Origin: Streptomyces rapamycinicus NRRL 5491
GTDB taxonomy: Bacteria > Actinomycetota > Actinomycetes > Streptomycetales > Streptomycetaceae
Direction: 5' to 3'
NCBI RefSeq assembly: GCF_024298965.1
Contig: NZ_CP085193.1
Span: 8,370,001-8,434,000, forward strand
DNA length: 64,000 nt
Below are positions 6,933 through 15,077 of the stretch, piece by piece. The translations under genes and the position numbers were made by a program. Each line of letters begins with the position of its first letter. The stretch's first letter is position 1. The notes beneath the pieces were generated by a model. It had not been told where the DNA came from. It ran no database searches and was given only the letters and a program-made list of their open reading frames with translations.

Positions 6933-7424
6933 ATGGCGCCACCCAAGATCCGAATCGTCCGCCAGGGGATAGGAAAGCCACACGCCACCATGGAGGCCCG
7001 CTACTCGATCGACGACTTCGAGTCCGAGGATGCAACAGCACTGAGGACAGGCACGAAAGCGGTCTACACGATCTACATCGTTGCCGCCGAGGCCCTCGCT
7101 GCCATCCTGGACAGCAGCTGCAACCACATCGGGCCGCCCGGCTGCGAGGGCTTGTATGACACGCCGTGGCACATCGGAGACGAGGCCCTGGGCTACTACG
7201 CGGCCGATATCTGGACGGCAGCGTGCGGCATCAGCCTGGGCGACCTGGTGTGGATGCCCGAGACCGGCCGTGAATTCGAGGTCATAGCGTTCGAGCAGCG
7301 CGACGTCGGATACGGCTCTGAGGGCTATGCGACCGGATTCCTTCTGGTCACGTCGGTGCAGCATCCCGACAGGAAGCCGCTGCGCGTCCGCATCGACTCT
7401 GTCGAGAAGCGAGCACGGGAATGA
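6933..7424 (+). CDS. Hypothetical protein, first gene of the AcrVA2-like operon
   Basis: A 163-residue soluble protein without a recognised domain ('MEARYSIDDFESEDATALR', 'EALGYYAADIWTAACGISL'). GAAAGGAGGACATAC precedes the ATG. Contains ATA codons (in 'QGIGK' and 'EVIAF') suited to the upstream UAU tRNA. Its stop overlaps the ATG of the next gene (ATGA), so the two are translationally coupled; a shared role is likely. Confidence 0.6.
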   Translation: MAPPKIRIVRQGIGKPHATMEARYSIDDFESEDATALRTGTKAVYTIYIVAAEALAAILDSSCNHIGPPGCEGLYDTPWHIGDEALGYYAADIWTAACGISLGDLVWMPETGREFEVIAFEQRDVGYGSEGYATGFLLVTSVQHPDRKPLRVRIDSVEKRARE

Positions 7425-8479
7425 GCCGCGCGTCGAAGCAGCCGGAGCTGATGTCCGGCGCCGCGCTTGCGGAGGCGCTGGCAGACGCCATCGAAACTCC
7501 GCGCCTGAAGTTCCTGAGGCACGCCGACGCCGTGCCGCTGGTGCAGATGATCCAGGGCAGGGAAGCGGATCTCGACCGGGTCCCAGCACCGCGCGGTGAC
7601 AGCAACGATGACCACCTGCTCGCGGCGGCCGGGATGGTTGCGGCCACGCGTATGTGGCGAGAGACGCGAGTGGTGTACGACTTCGACCCGTCGCTGTCCG
7701 AGAGCCTGGTGGACATGGAACTCGACTCCGAGTTCCCCGGAGAGGTGCTCCGCCGCCTACCCCACCCGAACCCGCTGTTCCTGTTCCGGAAGCCGATCTT
7801 GTCCCAAGACCAGTTCGGCCGGCCGACAGCGATGCGCGGATTCGTGCTCATGCTCCGCCCCTCCCTGGCCGAGGTGGTGAGCACCGTTGACATCGACAAG
7901 CACGACGGGGTCCCGTATGCGGTCATCGCCGTGGTGGATGTCCTCGACGAGCACGGCTCAGTACTGGAGCGCCAGACGGTCGAGCTGTTCGCCCCCACCA
8001 AAGCGGAGAACACGACCGCGCGGAAGATGATGGACGAGGCGCCCGTGATCCACGTCCTCGGCGGGGAGATGGGCCCGCAGGACAGCGCGCTGCGTGAATA
8101 CATGGCACGCCTCACCCTGATCGTGGTCTCGCACCTGCTCTACGTCTGCTGCGATAAACCGGACCTGGAGAAGGTTCCAGCGCCACCGCGGCGTGCTGAG
8201 CGCCGTGGAATACGCCAGGGGAGGGCAGCTCAGGTACACCGCGTCGGCTGGCGACTGGGCCCGGCGATCCGACAGTTCCATGAGAAGGTCGACAGGCTAC
8301 GGCGGACAGCCATTCGAAGAGACTGGAAGGTGATCCCCCACGTGCGCCGGGGCCATCCTCACACCTTTCTCTTCGGGCCCCGGAAGAGTCTCAAGAAAGT
8401 CAAGTGGATCCCGCCGCTGTTGGTGAATGCCGCCGCGTTCGGCAGAGACGGCGAAGGCATCATTGTTCCGGTTCATTAG
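7421..8479 (+). CDS. AcrVA2-like protein (candidate anti-CRISPR, type V)
   Basis: A 352-residue protein whose layout agrees with what I recall of AcrVA2, the Moraxella inhibitor that lowers Cas12a production. Matching blocks are 'ATRMWRETRVVYDFD' in the first third, 'LLYVCCDKPDL' with a Pro/Arg stretch after it near residue 245, 'VGWRLGPAIRQFHE' near 275, then 'PHVRRGHPH' (306-314) and a terminal 'VKWIPPLLVNA'. Length is close to AcrVA2. AcrVA2 relatives are widespread on plasmids and phages, often in hosts without Cas12a, so anti-Cas12a activity is inference. The start overlaps the upstream stop; a strong terminator follows. Confidence 0.65.
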   Translation: MSRASKQPELMSGAALAEALADAIETPRLKFLRHADAVPLVQMIQGREADLDRVPAPRGDSNDDHLLAAAGMVAATRMWRETRVVYDFDPSLSESLVDMELDSEFPGEVLRRLPHPNPLFLFRKPILSQDQFGRPTAMRGFVLMLRPSLAEVVSTVDIDKHDGVPYAVIAVVDVLDEHGSVLERQTVELFAPTKAENTTARKMMDEAPVIHVLGGEMGPQDSALREYMARLTLIVVSHLLYVCCDKPDLEKVPAPPRRAERRGIRQGRAAQVHRVGWRLGPAIRQFHEKVDRLRRTAIRRDWKVIPHVRRGHPHTFLFGPRKSLKKVKWIPPLLVNAAAFGRDGEGIIVPVH

Positions 8480-8561
8480 GCCACCCTTGAGGCGGACCGG
8501 ATTCACAAGAGCTATTTCCGGATAGCGACGCCCGATCTCTGGAATTCTTCAACATTTTTCA

Positions 8562-8589
8562 GCGGCTCACCAGTTGGGAGCCGCTTTTT
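8562..8589 (+). terminator. Rho-independent terminator
   Basis: GCGGCTC (8562-8568) pairs with GAGCCGC (8578-8584) around a 9-base loop and is followed by five T (8585-8589). It ends the 6933-8479 operon. Confidence 0.85.
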
Positions 8590-8612
8590 CGTGCCCGGAA
8601 ACGGAGGATGAT

Positions 8613-9389
8613 ATGTCATTGAGTCTTGCCGAGTTCAAGCGCCGTGCCCAAAACTGCACGACATTCCAGTGCGTCAACCATAAGCACCCCCACCTGTCAG
8701 GTCCACGGACCATCAGGTCCATCGGACCGAGGAGCATCCGCTATGCCATCAATGGCTTTCCGAACACCGGGCGCACCGAGTGGCCCAGGACGGGCTTCTA
8801 TCGCATCGAGGGCAACAAGATCACGTGGCTTCATCATGGCGACGGGAGTGACTGCTTCACCTATATCTTCCCCTTCGACAGTGACGCTGAGGCCCGTCAC
8901 CTTGAGCCGGAGCAGGTCAATGCACTGCTGGCCGGGGCGATCGCAGTAGGGGAGCACCGGCCGAACGGGGTCACGGTGTGGCACCAAGACGGCTGGCGGT
9001 ACCCAGTGACCTGGGGCGGCACTCCTCAGGCCAGCCTCCCGGGCACGCTCGTCGACGCGCGAGTCCTGACCGCGGGTTCCGGCACTTACCACGTGGACCT
9101 CTCCGTCGGCGGGACCACGTGGTATCGCATGCCCGAACCGGCTGTTCCCCGGATGCTGCTGACGGCTGTGGCCGACGCCGAACACGATGGCGTCCGCTTC
9201 ACTCGGGATGGCTGGACCTTATACCTCGCCTATGCCTCCGGACTGTGCGTACGGCTGACCCCTAACGGCCTTGATGGCCAACTCGTGGACTTGTCTCTGC
9301 TGGTGACCACGCAAGGGCCCGGATGGGACGACCCGGGCGTTGCCCTGGACATGGCAGAGCGTGTCCTCAAAACCGCAGGACTGCGCTGA
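8613..9389 (+). CDS. Hypothetical protein, phage-type N-terminal region
   Basis: A 258-residue protein. The first 45 residues (MSLSLAEFKRRAQNCTTFQC..., then 'RTIRSIGPRSIRYAI') resemble a short domain seen in phage proteins; the rest consists of Trp-rich beta repeats ('GVTVWHQDGWRYPVTWGG', 'GVRFTRDGWTLYLAYASG'). ACGGAGGATGAT lies before the ATG. No function assigned. Confidence 0.55.
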   Translation: MSLSLAEFKRRAQNCTTFQCVNHKHPHLSGPRTIRSIGPRSIRYAINGFPNTGRTEWPRTGFYRIEGNKITWLHHGDGSDCFTYIFPFDSDAEARHLEPEQVNALLAGAIAVGEHRPNGVTVWHQDGWRYPVTWGGTPQASLPGTLVDARVLTAGSGTYHVDLSVGGTTWYRMPEPAVPRMLLTAVADAEHDGVRFTRDGWTLYLAYASGLCVRLTPNGLDGQLVDLSLLVTTQGPGWDDPGVALDMAERVLKTAGLR

Positions 9390-9419
9390 TGACGGTTGAC
9401 GAAGTTCCGGGGAGTAATC

Positions 9420-9712
9420 GTGACCGTGAACGTCACCTACCTCGAATACCCGGATGCGCTGGACCTGCTGCCTTTCATGGGGCTACATCTGGTCGCACTT
9501 TCGACGGTCGGCCGGTATGGGGTGGTCAGCTCATCGCCATCAGCGACAAGGCCCACATCCGCAAGAACACAGGCGAGATCGCCGAATTCCCCCTCATGGG
9601 ACCGTCTTCAAAGCCGTCCGGGAGACGTGGTGTACAAGAAAGGAAGGAGGCGAAATGGCGGACAAGCCCTGGGTACACCCCGACATCCTCCCAGCAGAAA
9701 TCGTCAAGGTGA
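9420..9712 (+). pseudogene. Frameshifted small gene
   Basis: GTG at 9420 (GGGGAG upstream) opens a frame with 'VTVNVTYLEYPDALDLLPFMG' that becomes arbitrary after about 9485. The neighbouring frame then reads like a protein: 'RTFDGRPVWGGQLIAISDKAH' followed by 'IRKNTGEIAEFPLMGP'. The two halves together would make a single protein of about 75-95 residues. A one-base change near 9480-9495 (or programmed shifting) explains this. The frame from ATG 9389 runs through but its first 30 residues look non-coding. Confidence 0.45.
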
Positions 9713-9951
9713 CCGACCAGACGGGCGAGGTCCGGGTCGGCTACCACGTCCGGGAGATCGAATACCGGGACGGTCGCATCGCGGCTGTATGTCTCGCCAG
9801 CCCCCTCGGCAGTACGGCGGAGTGGTACGTCGCGAGCGACCGCTGCCGTATCGAGCCGCTCTCTGAGGAAGAGATGCGGCAGTTGCTGGAGGAGCGCCGA
9901 AGCGCGGCCTGGCACCACGGGCCCACACAGACCGAGGGGCCCGAACGCTGA
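9655..9951 (+). CDS. Hypothetical small protein
   Basis: A 98-residue protein starting MADKPWVHPDILPAEIVKV. It is beta-rich at the start (VRVGYHVREIEYRDGRIAAVCL), with an acidic helical C-terminus. The ATG follows AAGGAAGGAGGCGAA, a strong ribosome site. It overlaps the remains of the preceding broken gene. No family recognised. Confidence 0.55.
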   Translation: MADKPWVHPDILPAEIVKVTDQTGEVRVGYHVREIEYRDGRIAAVCLASPLGSTAEWYVASDRCRIEPLSEEEMRQLLEERRSAAWHHGPTQTEGPER

Positions 9952-10061
9952 GGCCCAGCCCCACCCGAAGCAAGCCCCGCCGTTGGACGACGGCTTGCCC
10001 CGACGGATGCCCGGCCGACGACGGGGGCTGTACCGAATACCACGCCAACCAGGAGCAGGGT

Positions 10062-10532
10062 ATGAACACCACCAAAAAGATCACCGACCGCGTCGAGACC
10101 TATGAACTAGCTCGCGACGCCATGCTGGCGGCCGACCATTCGGTCAAGGCTGGATACAACGAGGATCAGGTCAACCGGCTCCATGACGGCCTGGCGGCCG
10201 ACGCAGCCGACCTGGTGCAGGAGCTGGCCAGGGAGCATTTCACGATCGTCGCGGATTGGGAGACGGCGATCGGCTCCGACGGCGAGACCATGTCACCTGA
10301 TCTCCTGCCCGTCGTGATCACCGTGCAGGCGAGCGATCAGGAAGTGGCCTACTGGGCGGCAGCGCACAAGCTGTTCGACTACTTCGGCCCGGTCATCGAA
10401 GCCCTGGGACGCATGGACGTGATGGACGAGGAGTTCTTTGGTCACCAGGGCCGCACCGCACTGCTGCGCGTCGCGGCCATCTTCCGGGGCCTGCCCCCGC
10501 CCGCTGACACCGAGCTGTGCCATGTCATCTGA
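10062..10532 (+). CDS. Hypothetical protein upstream of ParB-like protein
   Basis: A 156-residue, mostly helical, acidic protein (MNTTKKITDRVETYELARDA). AGGAGCAGGGT precedes the ATG. Its 3' end overlaps the next gene by 11 bases, so the pair is translated together. No domain recognised. Confidence 0.6.
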   Translation: MNTTKKITDRVETYELARDAMLAADHSVKAGYNEDQVNRLHDGLAADAADLVQELAREHFTIVADWETAIGSDGETMSPDLLPVVITVQASDQEVAYWAAAHKLFDYFGPVIEALGRMDVMDEEFFGHQGRTALLRVAAIFRGLPPPADTELCHVI

Positions 10533-10899
10533 GAAGAAGCACACGATGCGCAGCGACGATGAGGGAGGCGAGTACTTCCAATTCCTGGCCTTCCGGTGGG
10601 ACGTCACCAAGGCCCAGCAGATCGCACGAACACTTCCCATCTGCCGCCTGGACCCCCAGCCGTGGTTCCGCCTACTCGGCGCCATCCGACTGAACGAAAA
10701 CCACGTCCCGCAGGCCGATCTGGAACGCCCCCTGATCCTGGTCAGGATCTGCGAAGCCGACGGAGCCACACTGATCATCGACGGATGGCACCGGCTGGCC
10801 CGTGCCCAGCGCGAGGGCGTGAAGGACCTGCCGGCCGTCCTGCTCGATGAGAACCAGGAACTCGAAGTCCGGATCTTCGGTGGCGTCAAACCGCTGTAG
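10522..10899 (+). CDS. ParB-like nuclease-domain protein
   Basis: A 125-residue protein with the ParB/sulfiredoxin-type motif 'LIIDGWHRLARAQREG' (DGWHR at residues 87-91), the phosphate-binding core of ParB-N folds. It lacks the HTH and dimer domains of partition ParB, so a role in segregation is doubtful; stand-alone domains of this type on mobile elements may act in DNA or nucleotide modification. The ATG at 10522 overlaps the upstream gene. Confidence 0.65.
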   Translation: MSSEKKHTMRSDDEGGEYFQFLAFRWDVTKAQQIARTLPICRLDPQPWFRLLGAIRLNENHVPQADLERPLILVRICEADGATLIIDGWHRLARAQREGVKDLPAVLLDENQELEVRIFGGVKPL

Positions 10900-11490
10900 A
10901 CCGCGTCATCACCATCCCGCAGGGTCCTCATCCGGCGCCCCGTTCACCGCGACCGCCCGCGTGCGCGTGCTCCTGGGGCCAGTGGCGCCCCGCCCACCAG
11001 CCGGGGAACGAGAGTGTTCGGGAGGCTCCCGCGGTGGCGGCCGGGAGGAGATGGGGACCCAGCGAAACCAGTGCCCGGGAGCGGGTGACGGCCCCGTTCG
11101 CCTGATCACCCACCCGCCTAGCCCACCCGAGGACACCACCACAAGGTCGGTATTCGGGGCCTGTCCAACCCCGTATTTACACGGAGGGACCAGCCGCTTG
11201 CTACTTCCGGCACCCGAGCTCCTGACCTTCCCCAAGGGGGCAGTAGTGGCGTGCCGGGCCGGGGAACTTCTCCGTTTGATCAAGCTCCGGCGGCGGCTTC
11301 GTCTGCATTCCCCGCCGCCGGTCCCGCCCCGCCCGCGCCACGGGGCGGGCTCGGGCCCTCTCCTGATCTCCCTCTCCCAGGAGAGGGCCCCCTCCCTACT
11401 CGCAGCGTCACCTGCCCACATCTGGTGACGCTGCCGCCTTGGCCGCAGCGGCCCATCCGATGCACCACCTGTCAGAGAAAAGGAGTACGC
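10900..11490 (+). other. 590-base spacer with a 13-bp perfect hairpin
   Basis: No convincing gene. GGGCCCTCTCCTG (11353-11365) pairs perfectly with CAGGAGAGGGCCC (11378-11390), about 100 bases before the DUF932 gene; G/C-rich palindromic sequence precedes it (11325-11350). The stretch probably holds the promoter and a structured leader of that gene. AAAAGGAGTACGC at its end is the ribosome site. Confidence 0.45.
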
Positions 11491-12675
11491 ATGTCCACTG
11501 ACGTAAACGAAGCCTTCGCCGCCGAACGCGCTGGCCAGTTGGAGGACGCGCGCAACTGGGAGCGCGCTCTCCAGGAACGCCTCGACGCCGGGACGGTGGA
11601 ACGCCTGCCCGACGGCCGCTATCGAGTCCTCACCGGCTGGGACGCCGGAGAGATCCTCAGCGCCCGCGGCGTCCCGCAGCACGGCCTCGACCTCACCCGT
11701 GGCACAGCCGCCTTGTACACCTCCGCTCCGGCATGGCACTCCCTGGGCAACGTTGTCCCCGGAGGCATCAGCGACATCGACAAGGTCCTGGAACTGGGCG
11801 GCATCGACTACGGCGTCACAACGGTCCCGGCCACCTATCTCTGGAACGGCGAGTCCCGTGTGGACCGTGAACGGTTCCACACCGTACGCACCGACACCGG
11901 CGCCTCCCTGGGCGTCGTCGGGAAAGGCTATGAGGTCATCCAAAACCGGAGCGCCTTCGAGTTCCTTCAGAAATTGGTGGCCGACTCCGGCGTCATCTGG
12001 GAGACGGCCGGAGCCCTGCGGGGAGGCAAGAAGGTCTTCGTGTCCATGCGCCTGCCCCGGCATGTGACCGTCGACGCCGAGGGCATCAACGACCGGATCG
12101 AGCCGTTCATCGTGGCGATCAACAGCCACGACGGACACTCCCCCTACCAGGTCGTGGTCACCCCCTGGCGCCCGGCCTGTGAGAACACGGAGCGCTTCGC
12201 CGTCAGGGACGCGATCACTCGCTGGAAGATCCGGCACACCCGCAACGCCACCGACCGCGTCAAAGAGGCCCGCCGCACCCTCGGCCTGTCGCTGAATTAC
12301 TACGACCGATGGGCAGCCGAGGAGACCGCGCTGGCCCGCACGGATATTGCGATCGACGAGTTCAACCAGATGATCGACAGCCTGTGGCCGCCGCAGGACG
12401 ACACCGGTCCGCGCTCGGCACGCAACCGCGAAACCCGTCGCGACCGACTCCACGGCCTGTTCGAGGGCGAAACGCAACGCACCGGCCACACCGCCTACGC
12501 AGCCGAGCGCGCTGTGACCGAGTACCTGGACCACTACGCGGACATCCGCCCCAGCGCCGCTTCCGGCCTGAAGGGCAACAAGCCCGCCGCCCGCGGACTG
12601 CGTCTGCTGGAAGGCACCGACGACGAACTGAAATCCCAGACGCACCGCCGACTGATGCTGCTGCGCCAGCACTGA
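11491..12675 (+). CDS. DUF932 (phage/plasmid-like TIGR03299) protein
   Basis: A 394-residue protein matching the DUF932 / TIGR03299 family of plasmids and phages, with the characteristic 'PAWHSLGNVV', 'YEVIQNRSAFEFLQKLV', 'SPYQVVVTPWRPACENT' and a C-terminal 'HTAYAAERAVTEYLDH'. The family's biochemical role is unknown; it is a frequent passenger of conjugative plasmids. The ATG is chosen for AAAAGGAGTACGC upstream; an in-frame upstream extension is proline-rich and non-coding in character. Confidence 0.85.
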   Translation: MSTDVNEAFAAERAGQLEDARNWERALQERLDAGTVERLPDGRYRVLTGWDAGEILSARGVPQHGLDLTRGTAALYTSAPAWHSLGNVVPGGISDIDKVLELGGIDYGVTTVPATYLWNGESRVDRERFHTVRTDTGASLGVVGKGYEVIQNRSAFEFLQKLVADSGVIWETAGALRGGKKVFVSMRLPRHVTVDAEGINDRIEPFIVAINSHDGHSPYQVVVTPWRPACENTERFAVRDAITRWKIRHTRNATDRVKEARRTLGLSLNYYDRWAAEETALARTDIAIDEFNQMIDSLWPPQDDTGPRSARNRETRRDRLHGLFEGETQRTGHTAYAAERAVTEYLDHYADIRPSAASGLKGNKPAARGLRLLEGTDDELKSQTHRRLMLLRQH

Positions 12676-12702
12676 CACCCTGCTTCACCAAAGGAAAGGA
12701 TC

Positions 12703-13149
12703 ATGACCAACATCGACCCGTACCTCCGCCGAGTGGAAGGGATCATCGCCCACCACGGTCACGCGGTGCAGTACGTGGGAGGCGACCCGGACACCGGAGC
12801 CCCTCCTTTCGCCTACACCGTCGGCCTTCACACGCGCCCGGACCGCGACTACGAGCTCGCGGTCTCCGGGCTGCGCGCTGAGACATCACACGCCCTGCTC
12901 AACACCCTCACCACTGCGCTCGCCGACGGTGATTCCGCCGCTGCTGACGGACTGGAGATCAGCGGAGCCCTGCAAGGGGGCCTCGCGATCCGGCTGCGCC
13001 CCGTCAGCCGCCCGGAAGACCTCGGCATCATCTACGCCTTCTACAGGACTACCCCGCCGGTCTGGCAAGCGCTCTGGCCCGACCAGCGCGGCCATCTTCC
13101 CGACGATGACCGATGCCTCCTGCCCCCACAGGCCCAGGCCCTGCTGTGA
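12703..13149 (+). CDS. DUF4262 domain protein
   Basis: A 148-residue protein with 'HGHAVQYVGGDPDTGAPPFAY' and 'TVGLHTRPDRDYELAVSGL', followed by 'WPDQRGHLPDDDRCLLP', typical of DUF4262. Function unknown. AAAGGAAAGGATC precedes the ATG, and it lies 27 bases after the DUF932 gene, probably in one transcript. Confidence 0.8.
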   Translation: MTNIDPYLRRVEGIIAHHGHAVQYVGGDPDTGAPPFAYTVGLHTRPDRDYELAVSGLRAETSHALLNTLTTALADGDSAAADGLEISGALQGGLAIRLRPVSRPEDLGIIYAFYRTTPPVWQALWPDQRGHLPDDDRCLLPPQAQALL

Positions 13150-13249
13150 ACGGCGTGGGCTGTGGCACCACAGCCCGGCCGCAGCGTTACCCCGCGCTGT
13201 TCGACTGGCTCCGCAGGCCAGGGCATCCGGAATGAGAAAGGCACATCCC

Positions 13250-13591
13250 ATGCATATAAGCCGAGATGGAGAGCCGTGCCACATCGAGATCTTCCGCCGC
13301 TGGCGCGGCCCGGTGATCGCCGACGGCGGCGATGACCAGGAACCACTGCCCGAGAAGGCGCAGGAGCTGCTGAAGGCGCACGGCTTCGTCGAGCACCAAC
13401 AACCCCCGCTATACCGCTGGTACGAACTGCCGCCGGGCCTGAACACTGAGGAGGAGAACGTTCACGCGACTGGCGCCCTCGAAGCGCTCACGGAGGCGGG
13501 CTACCGGGTCGCGTTCGACCCCGAACTGTACGACGCCGCCAGCAAGGGCCGTACAAACCCCCCGCCCCCGGATCCTGCGCCTGATGGCTGA
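13250..13591 (+). CDS. Hypothetical protein
   Basis: A 113-residue acidic protein starting MHISRDGEPCHIEIF. It contains 'LLKAHGFVEHQQPPLYRWYEL' and a 'ATGALEALTEAGYRVAFDPELY' segment resembling the small domains found repeatedly in streptomycete plasmid proteins. AGAAAGG lies nine bases before this ATG; another in-frame ATG at 13232 is possible. The C-terminus is proline-rich. Function unknown. Confidence 0.55.
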   Translation: MHISRDGEPCHIEIFRRWRGPVIADGGDDQEPLPEKAQELLKAHGFVEHQQPPLYRWYELPPGLNTEEENVHATGALEALTEAGYRVAFDPELYDAASKGRTNPPPPDPAPDG

Positions 13592-13610
13592 CCTCCCTCT
13601 CCACGCGTGC

Positions 13611-13645
13611 GCGGTGGCGCCGCCCCCAGAGGGCGGCGCCACCGC
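13611..13645 (+). terminator. 15-bp perfect hairpin, probable terminator
   Basis: GCGGTGGCGCCGCCC (13611-13625) pairs perfectly with 13631-13645 around a 5-base loop and is followed by CTTTC. It stands between the stop at 13591 and the start at 13706. Confidence 0.65.
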
Positions 13646-13705
13646 CTTTCCCGGTCCACGCGCCCAACGGATCCATCACAACCAGCCCCCTCAACGGAAC
13701 CAGCC

Positions 13706-14347
13706 ATGACCACCACCCCGCCCGTCCCGCTACGGTGCGTCGGCCGCCCGCTCAGCGGCGGCCTGGTCGTGCCGTGGATCACCCTCGAACACAACGGCCA
13801 CGTCGTCTTCGGTGCCATCGACTCGCGCAAGCGGTACCTGGCCCTCACTCGCCGGCTGTGCCAGATCTGCGGCCAGCGGCTCGGTGACCGCATCTACCTG
13901 CTTGTCCGGCCGATGGACGTAGACGCCGGGTATATCGCCGAACCGGCTGTTCACCCTGAATGCCTGAGATACGCCAAGCAGCACTGCCCCATGCTCAATG
14001 GCCAGGCATCCCACTACCGGCGCTCGCCGCTGCTCGCCGCGCACCCGGCAGGACGTCCATGCTCCGATTCGCACTGCCCGTGCCCCGACACCAACTCGAG
14101 CGGCCACGAGGCCCGCTCCGGACAACCGGCCGATGACTGGGACGCCTGGTTGATCACGCCCGCCAACTACCGGCTCAAGACTGGCCCCCAAGACGACCTT
14201 CTCGGCTTGGACCTCGACATCAGCGTCTTGAAGATCAGGCCCATCCGGAGGAACCGCCACGTCGACATTGACGAAAAGCTCGACCTGATCTGGCAGCTTC
14301 TCGGCCTTCCACCGAGGAGCGGTCAGGGTGACGACGCCGAGCCATAG
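13706..14347 (+). CDS. Cysteine-rich putative zinc protein
   Basis: A 213-residue protein. 'RLCQICGQRLG' (C52, C55) and 'HPECLRYAKQHCPML' (H83, C86, C94) suggest a zinc site; a second Cys/His group, 'CSDSHCPCPDTNSSGH', follows. Relatives in Streptomyces plasmids are sometimes labelled as envelope proteins, which nothing here supports: there is no signal peptide or membrane segment. The ATG has no strong ribosome site (GGAACC). Function unknown. Confidence 0.6.
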   Translation: MTTTPPVPLRCVGRPLSGGLVVPWITLEHNGHVVFGAIDSRKRYLALTRRLCQICGQRLGDRIYLLVRPMDVDAGYIAEPAVHPECLRYAKQHCPMLNGQASHYRRSPLLAAHPAGRPCSDSHCPCPDTNSSGHEARSGQPADDWDAWLITPANYRLKTGPQDDLLGLDLDISVLKIRPIRRNRHVDIDEKLDLIWQLLGLPPRSGQGDDAEP

Positions 14348-14419
14348 CCCCCGTGCTGCTGCCCGGCGCGGTGCTCGCGTTCTGCGAATGCACCGAACGC
14401 GAGAGAGAGGAGAGAACGG

Positions 14420-14769
14420 GTGGAATCGTTCATCTTGCATGAGGAGGAAGCCTGCCACTGGCTCACTGAACTCGTAGTCGCCCGCGGAATGGGCATTGGC
14501 TTCGGTGAGGGGAATCCCGTACGAAGCACGGATTCTCCACCGATGGGGATGGCCTGGAGACCCACGGATCCGGGAGGGATGCCCTCGTCCCGACGCCGCT
14601 GAAGCTTGCCACCTTGTCCAAGGCGATGCCCATGCTGGGGAAGCCGGACGACTCCGGAGTGGAGGCGGCCATGGCGATCCTGCGCGAAGCCGTCCAGGCG
14701 GCTAACCTCCTCCTTCAGCAGCTGTCGAACTACGTCGAGGCCAGCACAATGCCGGGCCACGGCAGCTGA
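14420..14769 (+). pseudogene. Frameshifted hypothetical gene
   Basis: GTG at 14420 (GAGGAGAG upstream) starts a frame reading MESFILHEEEACHWLTELVV and then 'GMGIGFGEGNPVRSTDSPPMG', which stops at 14602. Another frame, minus one, reads like protein from about 14550: 'DGDGLETHGSGRDALVPTPLK', then 'LATLSKAMPMLGKPDDSGVEA' and 'ILREAVQAANLLLQQLSNYVEA', ending at 14769. Joined near 14545-14560 they make one protein of about 116 residues. I take it as one gene broken by a single-base change; a programmed shift cannot be excluded. Confidence 0.5.
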
Positions 14770-14838
14770 CCCGCGGGAACGAATACCCTCAGGCGTTCCA
14801 GATGCGGGAGACTGCCGGAGAGCCTGGAGGTTGAACCT

Positions 14839-15069
14839 GTGGAGATCGACTTGAGCGTGGCACGGGAGACCGTGCGGCAACTGGCCGAACGGCTGGAGGC
14901 GCTCGATGGAAGGGCGGTGGACCAGGCGCCGACCCGCGAGGGGTCGCGCCAGCGCACCGAGATCAGCCGCACCCTGCAGCACCTTGCCCATCTCGGTGAC
15001 AAGGCTTCTGTGGAGATCATGGAGGTCTTCTACGACTTCCGCGGTTGGGACCGTCCTTCCGGAAAGTGA
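14839..15069 (+). CDS. Small helical hypothetical protein
   Basis: A 76-residue, largely helical protein (MEIDLSVARETVRQLAERLEA), without a known domain. GTG at 14839 follows CTGGAGGTTGAACCT. It ends eight bases before the next start. Confidence 0.5.
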   Translation: MEIDLSVARETVRQLAERLEALDGRAVDQAPTREGSRQRTEISRTLQHLAHLGDKASVEIMEVFYDFRGWDRPSGK

Positions 15070-15077
15070 GCAGCCGG

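Noticed and set aside
6147..7589. A 480-codon open frame on the minus strand
   Set aside because: It runs antisense through the tRNA and two plus-strand genes with ribosome sites; composition is arginine-rich shadow coding.
10909..12678. A 589-codon open frame on the minus strand
   Set aside because: It is the antisense shadow of the DUF932 gene plus its leader; no ribosome site or family match.
13706..14347. Outer-membrane/envelope biogenesis protein
   Set aside because: No signal peptide, no beta-barrel or OmpA motif; only cysteine/histidine groups are seen.
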